Assembly: GCF_014207855.1 (NCBI RefSeq)
Contig: NZ_JACHKZ010000014.1
Coordinates: 36,561 to 100,560 of the forward strand
Length of the DNA: 64,000 bases
From: Comamonas odontotermitis
GTDB taxonomy: Bacteria; Pseudomonadota; Gammaproteobacteria; Burkholderiales; Burkholderiaceae_C
Direction: 5' to 3'
In this document: positions 37,906 to 45,609 of the stretch, in pieces
How the letters are laid out: each line of letters starts with the position of its first letter
How positions within the stretch are numbered: position 1 is the first letter of the stretch
Made by a program: the position numbers and the translations under genes
The notes under the pieces: generated by a model
What the model saw: the letters and a program-made list of their open reading frames with translations, nothing else
Told to the model about the DNA's origin: nothing
The model's database searches: none

Positions 37906-39177
37906 ATGCAACCCGATTTTGTTGTGGACCACCGCTGCAAGAGCTATCCACCGACCGCCGCGCCCATGCAGGCCTCGCAACTGGCCGCGCGCGGCTGGAA
38001 CGTGCTGCGCGATGACCTGCCGTACCCGCTGGCCGTCATCCGCCGGTCGGCGCTGGAGCACAATGCGCGTTGGATGCAGGATTACGCCGCGCGCCGCAAC
38101 ATCCAGTTTGCGCCGCACGGCAAGACCACCATGTCGCCCCAGCTGTTTGACATGCAGCTCAAGGGCGGCGCCTGGGGCCTGACCTTTGCCACGATCTACC
38201 AGTTGTCGGTCGGGGTGGAAGCGGGCATGCGCCGCGCCATCATCGCCAACCAGGTGGTGGCGCCTGCCGATCTGGATGGGCTCGATGCCCTGCTGGCGCG
38301 GCACAGCGATCTGCGGGTGTGGTTTCTCGTCGATTCGATTGCGCAGCTGCGCTGCATCGAAGACTGGGCCAAGGCGCGCGGCAGCCAGCGCGCCTTCGAT
38401 GTGCTGATCGAAGTGGGCATCCCCGGCCAGCGCACCGGCGTGCGCACGCTGGACGAAGCCGTGGCGCTGGCGCAGGCCGTGCATGCATCGCCTGCGGCGC
38501 GCCTGGGCGGCATCGAATGCTATGAAGGGGGCCTGGCCCAATGCAACTCGGCACATGATGTGCCTGCGGTGGCGGAGATGGTGCGCCGCGTGGTGGATAT
38601 TGCCAAGGCCTGCGATGCGCAGGGCCTGCTGCCCGATGCACAGCCGATTCTGAGCGCGGGCGGCTCGGCCATTTTTGACCTGGTGGTGCCGCTGCTGCAG
38701 GGCGCGGGCCTGTCGCGCAGCTTCATGGGCGTGCTGCGCTCGGGCTGCTACATCACCCACGACCATGGCAACTACCAGCGCCTGCTCAAGCTGGTGGAGC
38801 AGCGCGAAGGCCTGCAGGATTCGCTGCAGGCGGCGCTGGAGGTCTGGTCCGTGGTGCAGTCCGTGCCCGAGCCGGGCCTGGCGTTGCTGACCTGCGGCCG
38901 CCGCGATATCTCGTACGACCTGGAGATGCCTTCGGTGCAGCGCATTGCCGTGCGCGGCAGCACCACGGCGCAGGCCGCGCCTGCGGGCTGGAAGATCAGT
39001 GCACTCAACGACCAGCACGCCTACCTGCGGTTCGATCCCGCACAGGGCGCGCCCGCCGTGGGCGACCGCGTGTCGCTGGGCATATCGCACCCTTGCACCA
39101 CGTTTGACAAATGGCGCTGGATTGCCGTGGTGGACGACGCCTGGAACCTGGTGGATGCCATTGAAACGAGGTTCTGA
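37906..39177 (+). CDS. D-serine dehydratase-like / D-threonine aldolase-family PLP enzyme
   Basis: A 423-residue enzyme of the fold-type III (alanine-racemase-like) PLP group. The Schiff-base lysine lies in the N-terminal [14 protein letters not shown], which matches the motif of eukaryotic-type D-serine dehydratases and D-threonine aldolases. The C-terminal [12 protein letters not shown] contains the His and Cys that bind the required metal in that family. Dehydratase members turn D-serine to pyruvate and ammonia through 2-aminoacrylate. Placed between the transporter and an RpiR regulator. Dehydratase versus aldolase cannot be settled here. Confidence 0.8.
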   Translation: MQPDFVVDHRCKSYPPTAAPMQASQLAARGWNVLRDDLPYPLAVIRRSALEHNARWMQDYAARRNIQFAPHGKTTMSPQLFDMQLKGGAWGLTFATIYQLSVGVEAGMRRAIIANQVVAPADLDGLDALLARHSDLRVWFLVDSIAQLRCIEDWAKARGSQRAFDVLIEVGIPGQRTGVRTLDEAVALAQAVHASPAARLGGIECYEGGLAQCNSAHDVPAVAEMVRRVVDIAKACDAQGLLPDAQPILSAGGSAIFDLVVPLLQGAGLSRSFMGVLRSGCYITHDHGNYQRLLKLVEQREGLQDSLQAALEVWSVVQSVPEPGLALLTCGRRDISYDLEMPSVQRIAVRGSTTAQAAPAGWKISALNDQHAYLRFDPAQGAPAVGDRVSLGISHPCTTFDKWRWIAVVDDAWNLVDAIETRF

Positions 39178-39178
39178 A

Positions 39179-40186
39179 ATGCCCACCTCACGGCCCGTTC
39201 TCACCCTGCAGGTGCTGCAGCAGCAGCAATCCGCGCTGCCGCTGGCGCAGCGCCAGGTGATTGATGTCATCCTGCAGGACCCGGGCGCTGCCGTGCTCGC
39301 CACGGTGGAGCAGCTGGCCGCGCAGGCCCATGTGTCCATGCCCACCATCGTGCGCATGTGCCGCCGCTTTGGCTATGACTCGGTGCGCGAATTCATGGTG
39401 GCGCTGGCGCAGACGCTGGCGGTGTCGGGCTCGCACCTGCACCGCAGTGTGCGCGAGGACGATTCCACGGGCGATGTGGTCAGCAAGATCGTGCATGCCG
39501 CAGCGGGCGCGATCGCCAATCTGGGGCAAAAGCTCGATGCTGCGTTGATCGACGAGGTGGCGGCCAAGATGGCAGCGGCCACGCGCATCGACTGTTATTC
39601 GGTGGGGGCTGCATCGTCCTTCATGGCGCAGGAGCTGCAAAGCCGCCTGTTCCGCCTGGGGCTGACGTCGAACGCGATCTTTGATGCGCACCAGCAACTG
39701 GTGTCGGCCTCGACGCTGGGCAAGAAGGGCGTGGCCTTTGTCATCTCGCACGTCGGGCGCATGCCCTTCACGCTGGAGGCCGCGCAGTTTGCCCGCCAGC
39801 AGGGTGCCACGGTGGTGGCGCTGACCCAGCCGGGCACGCCGCTGGCCGAGCTGGCAGACCATGTGCTGGCCGTTACCGTGCCGCAGGATGCGGTGATGCG
39901 CGTGGGCACCGAGGCCTATCTGGCGCACCTGGTGGTGATCGAGATTTTGATGGTGCGGCTGGCGCAGATTCTGGGCCCGCGCGTCATCACCGGCATGCAG
40001 CAGTACAAGCGGCTGCTCGAAACCCATGGTTTTGACAGCTACGAATACATGGGTTTTCAGCAGCCCGCGCAGCAGCGCCGCAGTGCGGCACTGGGCGCAG
40101 AGCCCGCGCCCGTGCCGCGCAAGAAAGGCGCCAGTGCCAAAAAGGGCGGCGGCCAGGGCAGCAAGCAGTCGCGCAAGCAGGATTGA
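39179..40186 (+). CDS. MurR/RpiR-family transcriptional regulator
   Basis: A 335-residue regulator. The N-terminal RpiR HTH (about residues 20-85) contains ATVEQLAAQAHVSMPTIVRMCRRFGYDSVREF. A SIS sugar/phosphate-binding domain follows (about 125-260, RIDCYSVGAASSFMAQELQSRL ... GVAFVISHVGRMPFTLEAAQFARQQGATVVALTQ). The last 40 residues are a basic Lys/Gly/Ser-rich tail (KKGASAKKGGGQGSKQSRKQ), which is not typical of the family. Located inside the operon one base after the dehydratase stop. It likely senses a pathway metabolite. Confidence 0.9.
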   Translation: MPTSRPVLTLQVLQQQQSALPLAQRQVIDVILQDPGAAVLATVEQLAAQAHVSMPTIVRMCRRFGYDSVREFMVALAQTLAVSGSHLHRSVREDDSTGDVVSKIVHAAAGAIANLGQKLDAALIDEVAAKMAAATRIDCYSVGAASSFMAQELQSRLFRLGLTSNAIFDAHQQLVSASTLGKKGVAFVISHVGRMPFTLEAAQFARQQGATVVALTQPGTPLAELADHVLAVTVPQDAVMRVGTEAYLAHLVVIEILMVRLAQILGPRVITGMQQYKRLLETHGFDSYEYMGFQQPAQQRRSAALGAEPAPVPRKKGASAKKGGGQGSKQSRKQD

Positions 40187-40209
40187 AGAGAGCTTTTGGA
40201 AAGCACAGC

Positions 40210-41688
40210 ATGGATCGCAAAGTGTGGTTGAGGAACGGCCTGGTGGTGGATGGCACCGGCAGCGCCGAATTTGTGGGCGACGTATGGTTGCAAGGCGATC
40301 GCATCGTGTGCGTGCTTGCGAAAGATGCACCCGCCGATGCGGCCCTGGCCCGCGCCGTTGCAGCCTGGCAGCAAGAAGGCCCGCAGACCATCGACTGCAC
40401 CGGCAAGGTGATTGCCCCGGGCTTCATCGATGTGCACACCCACGACGACGCTGCCGCGCTGAACAACCCGGGCATGCTGCCCAAGCTCTCGCAAGGGGTG
40501 ACGACGGTGATTGCCGGCAACTGCGGCATCTCGCTGGCGCCGGTGGTGACCGATGCGCCGATGGCGCCGCTGTCGCTGCTGGGTGATCGGCAGTTCCGCT
40601 TTTCCACCATGAAAGACTATGCAGCGGCCGTGGATGCAGCGCAGCCTGCCATCAATATTGCGGCTTTGTTGGGGCACACGGCGCTGCGTATCAAGCACAT
40701 GGCCGATTTGAACCGGCCCGCCAATGAGGCCGAGCGTGCGGCAATGGCTGCGGATATGCGTGAAGCGATGGAGGCGGGGGCACTGGGTCTGTCGAGCGGC
40801 ATTTTCTACCGCGAGGCCTATGCGGCCGATATGCAGGAGCTGGTGGCCGTGGCCACCGAGGCGGCCCGCCATGGCGGCGTGTACGCCACGCACATCCGCG
40901 ATGAGCTCGAAGGCATTCTGGAGGCCATGCTGGAGGCCGCAGGCACGGCGCAGCAATCGGGGCTGCCGCTGGTTTTGTCGCACCACAAATGCGCGGGCTC
41001 GGCCAACTGGGGCCGCACGCTGCAGACCCTGCCGCTGGCCGAAAAGCTGGCGCAGCAGCAGGAGCTGTCGATGGACGTGTACCCGTACACGGCGGGCTCC
41101 ACCGTGCTGCGAGAAGACCTGGTGGACGGCGTGATCGACATCCTCATTACCCGCAGCGAAACGCACCCCGAGGTGGCGGGCCGCTACCTGCGCGATATTG
41201 CGGCTGCGTGGGGGCAGAGCGAGTACGACACCTGCGTGCAGCTCAAGCCCGGCAATGCCTGCTATTTCCAGATGCGCGAGGACGATGTGCAGCGCGTCAT
41301 CACGCACCCGTTGTCGATGATCGGCTCTGACGGCCTGCCCAACGACGAGCGCCCGCACCCGCGCCTGTGGGGTGCGTTTCCGCGCGTGCTGGCCATGTAC
41401 TGGCGCGACAAGGGCGTGCTGAGCCTCGCGCAGGCCATCCACAAGATGACGGGGCTGTCGGCCCAGCGCTTTCGCCTGGCCGGGCGCGGCGTGCTGGCCG
41501 CTGGCAAGGCAGCCGATGTGGTGGTGTTCGACCCGGCGCGCATCCAGGACCGCGCCACGTTTGAAGACCCCAAGCAACTGAGCGCGGGGGTGGAGGCCGT
41601 GTGGGTCAACGGGGTGCTCAGCTATACGGAGCAAGATGGCGCCTTGCCCCAGCGCGGCGGCCGCTTTGTGCGGCGAGCCACGGCCTGA
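40210..41688 (+). CDS. N-acyl-D-amino-acid deacylase (D-aminoacylase)
   Basis: A 492-residue amidohydrolase. The metal-binding motif GFIDVHTHDDAAAL, the loop QGVTTVIAGNCGISLAPV, the segment GALGLSSGIFYREAYA and the late LPNDERPHPRLWGAFPRVL are characteristic of D-aminoacylases. The enzyme releases free D-amino acids from N-acyl-D-amino acids. ATG at 40210 is chosen; a TTG at 40183 overlaps the upstream stop. It ends the operon and is followed by a strong terminator. Confidence 0.92.
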   Translation: MDRKVWLRNGLVVDGTGSAEFVGDVWLQGDRIVCVLAKDAPADAALARAVAAWQQEGPQTIDCTGKVIAPGFIDVHTHDDAAALNNPGMLPKLSQGVTTVIAGNCGISLAPVVTDAPMAPLSLLGDRQFRFSTMKDYAAAVDAAQPAINIAALLGHTALRIKHMADLNRPANEAERAAMAADMREAMEAGALGLSSGIFYREAYAADMQELVAVATEAARHGGVYATHIRDELEGILEAMLEAAGTAQQSGLPLVLSHHKCAGSANWGRTLQTLPLAEKLAQQQELSMDVYPYTAGSTVLREDLVDGVIDILITRSETHPEVAGRYLRDIAAAWGQSEYDTCVQLKPGNACYFQMREDDVQRVITHPLSMIGSDGLPNDERPHPRLWGAFPRVLAMYWRDKGVLSLAQAIHKMTGLSAQRFRLAGRGVLAAGKAADVVVFDPARIQDRATFEDPKQLSAGVEAVWVNGVLSYTEQDGALPQRGGRFVRRATA

Positions 41689-41711
41689 CCGTCTGGCCAC
41701 TTGAATGAAGC

Positions 41712-41739
41712 AGCGCCCCTGGAGGGCGCTTTTTTTTTG
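41712..41739 (+). terminator. Terminator of the D-amino-acid operon
   Basis: Stem AGCGCCC / GGGCGCT followed by a run of eight or more T, 23 bases after the D-aminoacylase stop. Confidence 0.85.
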
Positions 41740-41874
41740 CTGGCAGGACAGTCGATCAACCATTCGATTTGTGAATCAAACCATCCGTACAAAACATTGG
41801 ACGCGAATCGTCAAACCTTGCACCATGCATGAAGCCCACAGAGGCTCAAGCACAACTGCACAGGAGACAACACG

Positions 41875-42849
41875 ATGCAACGACGCCAGACAATGGTATG
41901 GGCAGCCGCCGCGCTGGCTGCGGCTGTGGCTGCGCCGGTGAGCCGCGCCCAGGGGAGCTACCCGAGCGCTCCGATCACGATGATTGTGCCGTTCGCGGCA
42001 GGCAGCGGCACCGACGCGGTGGCGCGCGCCGTGGGGCAGAAGCTGGGCGAGCGGCTGGGGCAGCCGGTGATTGTGGACAACCGCGCGGGCGCGAATGCGC
42101 AGATTGCCGTGGCAGCAGTGCTCAAGGCCAAGCCGGACGGGCAGACGCTGTTCATGACCACCAACACCTCGCATTCGGCCAATCCCTGGCTGGTCAAGAA
42201 CCTCAAGTACGACCCGATCAAGGATTTCACGCCCATCGCCCGTGTGGGCGAGTTGCCGTTCGCGCTGGCGGTGAATGTGGATTCGCCCGTCAAGTCGGTG
42301 CAGGATCTGATCGACTACGCCAAGGCCCATCCGGGCAAGATTTCGTACGCCACGCCCAATAGCACCTCGCTCGTGGCGTCCGAGACGCTGCGCTTTCTGA
42401 CCAAGACCGACATCGTGGGCGTGCCGTACAAATCAAGCCCGCAGGCGCTGACCGACCTGATGGGCAACCAGGTACAGATGTATGTGGTGGACCTGGGCTC
42501 GGGCGGCAGCATGCTCAAGGCAGGCAAGGTGCGCGCGTTGGGCGTGACGGCGGCCAAGGGCTCGTCCCAGCTGCCGGGGGTACCCCCCATCGGAAAAACC
42601 CTGCAGGGCTTTGACATCACTTCATGGAACGGCATCTTCGCCCCGGCGGGCACGCCGCCCGCGATAGTGAACAAGCTCAATACCGAGCTGCAGGCTGTGC
42701 TGGCCGACACCGAGGTGCAGAAGCAGCTGGCGGTGATCGGCTTCGAAGTCTGGCCCACCAAGACGCCGCAGGAGTTCGCCACCTATGTGGCCGACCAGCT
42801 GCAGTACTGGGGCAAGCTGGTCAAGCAGGCCGACATTCCTGCGCAGTGA
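41875..42849 (+). CDS. Bug/TctC-family tripartite tricarboxylate transporter binding protein
   Basis: A 324-residue periplasmic binding protein with a signal peptide (residues 1-25, cleavage near SRA-Q). Typical Bug sequences are YPSAPITMIVPFAAGSGTDAVARAVGQKLGERLGQPVIVDNRAGAN, PDGQTLFMTTNT, YDPIKDFTPIARV and SSPQALTDLMGNQVQM. These proteins bind carboxylates or amino acids; most are orphans without membrane partners, as here. Probably co-transcribed with the cupin and acyl-CoA dehydrogenase genes. Confidence 0.93.
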   Translation: MQRRQTMVWAAAALAAAVAAPVSRAQGSYPSAPITMIVPFAAGSGTDAVARAVGQKLGERLGQPVIVDNRAGANAQIAVAAVLKAKPDGQTLFMTTNTSHSANPWLVKNLKYDPIKDFTPIARVGELPFALAVNVDSPVKSVQDLIDYAKAHPGKISYATPNSTSLVASETLRFLTKTDIVGVPYKSSPQALTDLMGNQVQMYVVDLGSGGSMLKAGKVRALGVTAAKGSSQLPGVPPIGKTLQGFDITSWNGIFAPAGTPPAIVNKLNTELQAVLADTEVQKQLAVIGFEVWPTKTPQEFATYVADQLQYWGKLVKQADIPAQ

Positions 42850-42861
42850 TTTTTGAATGAA

Positions 42862-42912
42862 ACAGCCTTTGGTGCTTTCTTACTAAGCACTTTTGCTATT
42901 GATTTGGTAGTT
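42862..42912. repeat. Short intergenic repeat upstream of cupin gene
   Basis: AACAGCCTTTGGTGCTTTCT then ACTAAGCACTTTTGCTATTG, an imperfect AT-richer palindrome between the Bug gene and the cupin gene. It opens the reading frame upstream of the cupin ATG and makes an artificial N-terminal extension, so it is useful for start choice. Confidence 0.4.
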
Positions 42913-42918
42913 ACCGCC

Positions 42919-43314
42919 ATGGCATCCAAGTATTTGATCCGCGCCGCCGATGTGCCCGCGTACAGCCCGGCCAACCACACCGGCACCTTCAACCGCCGCC
43001 TCGTCAGCAGCGCCAATGTGGGGGCGCAGCACATGGAGGTGGTGCTGGGCGAAATCGCCAAGGGCGGCGGCGCGCTGCCGCATGCCCACCCGGGCATGGA
43101 GCAGGCCTGCTACCTGCTGGACGGCACGGCGCATGTCGAGGTCGAGGGCGAATCGTTCGAGATGGTGCCTGGCGATACCTGCTTTTTTCCGGCGGACGCC
43201 ATGCACATCTTCCAGACCACCAGCGATACGCCCGCGAAGCTGCTGGTGATCTACAGCCCGCCCTACGGCGAGAACCCGGCGCGCGTCCGTCGGCCTGAAG
43301 GCTCCGGCCACTGA
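42919..43314 (+). CDS. Small cupin-domain protein
   Basis: A 131-residue single cupin. Motif 1 reads GGALPHAHPGMEQACYLLDGTAHVEVEG (two His and a Glu as metal ligands), motif 2 MVPGDTCFFPADAMHIFQT with the final His. Start at 42919 (MASKYLIRAADVP); the frame extends upstream through the repeat. Likely a metal-dependent isomerase, dioxygenase or sensor acting on the same substrate as the adjacent genes; the reaction is unknown. Confidence 0.82.
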   Translation: MASKYLIRAADVPAYSPANHTGTFNRRLVSSANVGAQHMEVVLGEIAKGGGALPHAHPGMEQACYLLDGTAHVEVEGESFEMVPGDTCFFPADAMHIFQTTSDTPAKLLVIYSPPYGENPARVRRPEGSGH

Positions 43315-43335
43315 TTGGATATTGAGGAACACACC

Positions 43336-44511
43336 ATGGATTTCGCACTGACCGAAGAGCAGCAGCAGATCGTCGATGCCATCGAAAAAGTCTGCGCACC
43401 GTTTGATGCCGATTACTGGCATGCACGCGACGACGACGGCGAGTTCCCCGAGGCCTTCTACCGCGCGCTGGCCGACGCGGGCTGGCTGGGCATTGCCATG
43501 CCCGAGGAGTTTGGCGGCGCGGGCTTAGGCATCACCGAGGCGGCGCTGATGATGCACACCATCTCTGCCACGGGCGCGGGCCTCTCGGGGGCCTCTGCCG
43601 TGCACATGAACATCTTTGGCCTGCACCCGGTCGTGGTCTACGGCACGCAGGAGCAGAAGGCGCGCATGCTGCCGCCCTTGATCGCAGGCAAGGACAAGGC
43701 CTGCTTTGGCGTGACCGAGCCCAACACCGGCCTCAACACGCTCAAGCTCAAGACCCGCGCCGTGCGCGGCACGGACAGCGAAGGCGATCACTACCTGGTG
43801 CACGGCCAGAAGGTGTTCATCTCCACGGCGCAGGAGGCGAGCAAGATTTTGTTGCTGGCGCGCACCAAGCCGGTGGAAGAGTGCAAGGGCACCGAAGGCC
43901 TGTCACTGTTCTACACCAACTTCGACCGCAGCAAGATCGAGGTGCACGAGATTCCCAAAATGGGCCGCAAGTGCGTGGACACGAACCAGCTCTTCATCGA
44001 CGGGCTGCGCATTCCGGTGGAAGACCGCATTGGGGAGGAGGGGCGTGGCTTCGAGTACATCCTGCACGGCATGAACCCCGAGCGCATCCTGATTGCCTGC
44101 GAGGCCATCGGCCTGGGGCGCGCCGCGCTCTCGCGCGCTGCCAAGTACGCCGGCGAGCGCGAGGTGTTCAACCGCCCCATCGGCAAGAACCAGGGCATTC
44201 AGCACCCGCTGGCAGAGCGCTGGATCGAGCTGGAAGCGGCCTTTCTGCTGGCCATGAAAGCCGCCTGGCTGTACGACCAGCACAAGCCTTGCGGCGCCGA
44301 GGCCAATGCGGCCAAGTACTTCGGTGCCGAGGCGGGGTTTCGCGCTTGCGAGACGGCGATCTTCACGCACGGCGGCATGGGCTATGCGAAGGAATTCCAT
44401 GTGGAGCGCTACATGCGCGAGAGCTGGATTCCGCGCCTGGCGCCGGTGAGCCCGCAGCTCATTCTGTGCTTCATTGCCGAGAAGGTGCTGGGCCTGCCCA
44501 AGTCGTACTGA
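43336..44511 (+). CDS. Acyl-CoA dehydrogenase
   Basis: A 391-residue FAD enzyme. Domain order is standard: N-terminal helices (MDFALTEEQQQIVDAIEKV), middle beta domain with CFGVTEPNTGLNTLKLKTRA, C-terminal helices with PIGKNQGIQHPLAERWIELEAAF and THGGMGYAKEFHVERYMRESWIPRLAPVS. Oxidises an acyl-CoA thioester to the enoyl-CoA; substrate unknown. Follows the cupin gene by 21 bases. Around its stop codon a 14-base motif repeats almost three times (44500-44542). Confidence 0.92.
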   Translation: MDFALTEEQQQIVDAIEKVCAPFDADYWHARDDDGEFPEAFYRALADAGWLGIAMPEEFGGAGLGITEAALMMHTISATGAGLSGASAVHMNIFGLHPVVVYGTQEQKARMLPPLIAGKDKACFGVTEPNTGLNTLKLKTRAVRGTDSEGDHYLVHGQKVFISTAQEASKILLLARTKPVEECKGTEGLSLFYTNFDRSKIEVHEIPKMGRKCVDTNQLFIDGLRIPVEDRIGEEGRGFEYILHGMNPERILIACEAIGLGRAALSRAAKYAGEREVFNRPIGKNQGIQHPLAERWIELEAAFLLAMKAAWLYDQHKPCGAEANAAKYFGAEAGFRACETAIFTHGGMGYAKEFHVERYMRESWIPRLAPVSPQLILCFIAEKVLGLPKSY

Positions 44512-44542
44512 TCAAGTCGTACGGATCAGTCGTATTGATTGC
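44500..44542. repeat. Short tandem repeat over the acyl-CoA dehydrogenase stop
   Basis: AAGTCGTACTGATC is followed by AAGTCGTACGGATC and then AGTCGTATTGATTG. The first unit contains the stop codon TGA. It looks like a local slippage duplication. Confidence 0.6.
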
Positions 44543-44644
44543 TGCTACGCCAGAGCGGTGCCGAGCACGATGGATACGCGCGCCGCGCCGCCTCCAAACC
44601 TGCGGAAAACAGCGGGGCTGCACAGGCTGGGGCATGATACGCAG

Positions 44645-45559
44645 ATGAAAACCCATCTGCTGCGTTACTTTGTGGTGCTGGCCGAAGAGCTGCATTTTGG
44701 CCGTGCCGCCGAGCGCCTGGCCATCACCCAGCCGCCGCTGTCGGTTGCCATCAAGTCGCTGGAAGAGGACCTGGGCGTGCGCCTGCTGGAGCGCGATGCC
44801 AAGCAGGTTCGGTTGACCGATGCGGGCGCTGCGTTTCTGATCGAGGCCCGTCTGGTGCTGGGCCAGATACAGCGCGCCGCCGACGTGGCGCGCAACGTGG
44901 CGCAGGGCAAGCAGGGGCAGCTGGCCATTGGCGTGACCGGATCGATGATCTACCGCGACCTGCCGCGCGTGATGCAGACCTTTGGCGCCCAGCGGCCCGA
45001 TATCGACATTACCTTGCACGAAATGTCTACCACCGAGCAGCAGGCAGCCATTGCACGCGGCCAGCTGCAGGGCGGTTTTGTCAACATCATCACGCCCGCG
45101 CCGGGGCTGGCGCTATGGCCCCTGGCCCCCGACACCCTGGTGTGCTGCCTGCCCGAGGCGCACCCCCAGGCGCAGCAGGCCAGCATTGACCTGCGCAGCC
45201 TCGCGCATGAGCGTTTTGTGATGTTTGTGCGCGAGGTCAGCCCCGCCAATTACGACAATGTCATCGCCTGCCTGCACAACGCAGGCATTCACCCGCGCAC
45301 CAGCCATGCGGTGCGCCAGTGGCTCACGGTGATTGCCCTCGTGGCCATCGGCCAGGGCGTGGCGCTGGTGCCTTCGTGCCTGCAGCGTGCGGGCATGGCG
45401 GGTGTGCGCTTTGTGCCGCTGCAAAGCAGCAACAGTCTGGCCGCGCATACGGCGGGGGCTTTTGTGTGGCATCCGCAGGTGGTGTCGGCGCCGCTGCAGG
45501 CGTTCATTGACGTGGTGCGCGGGCCTGTGCCAGAGGATCAGTTGCCCGCAGCGCAGTAG
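44645..45559 (+). CDS. LysR-family transcriptional regulator
   Basis: A 304-residue regulator with winged HTH (MKTHLLRYFVVLAEELHFGRAAERLAITQPPLSVAIKSLEEDLGVRLLERDAK) and a LysR substrate-binding domain (GQLAIGVTGSMIYRDLPRVMQTFGAQRPDIDITLHEM). The HFGRAAERL start is typical of regulators of aromatic or aliphatic acid catabolism such as the CatR/BenM group. Downstream of the Bug-cupin-dehydrogenase genes on the same strand, it probably controls them. Confidence 0.9.
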   Translation: MKTHLLRYFVVLAEELHFGRAAERLAITQPPLSVAIKSLEEDLGVRLLERDAKQVRLTDAGAAFLIEARLVLGQIQRAADVARNVAQGKQGQLAIGVTGSMIYRDLPRVMQTFGAQRPDIDITLHEMSTTEQQAAIARGQLQGGFVNIITPAPGLALWPLAPDTLVCCLPEAHPQAQQASIDLRSLAHERFVMFVREVSPANYDNVIACLHNAGIHPRTSHAVRQWLTVIALVAIGQGVALVPSCLQRAGMAGVRFVPLQSSNSLAAHTAGAFVWHPQVVSAPLQAFIDVVRGPVPEDQLPAAQ

Positions 45560-45609
45560 CCTCTGTTGCTGCACTGCTGCATTCCGGCCCTGCTGCCGCT
45601 GGGCAAGGC

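Noticed and set aside
37546..39357. Long minus-strand frame (603 codons) opposite the ABC ATPase and dehydratase genes.
   Set aside because: Antisense shadow of two conserved genes.
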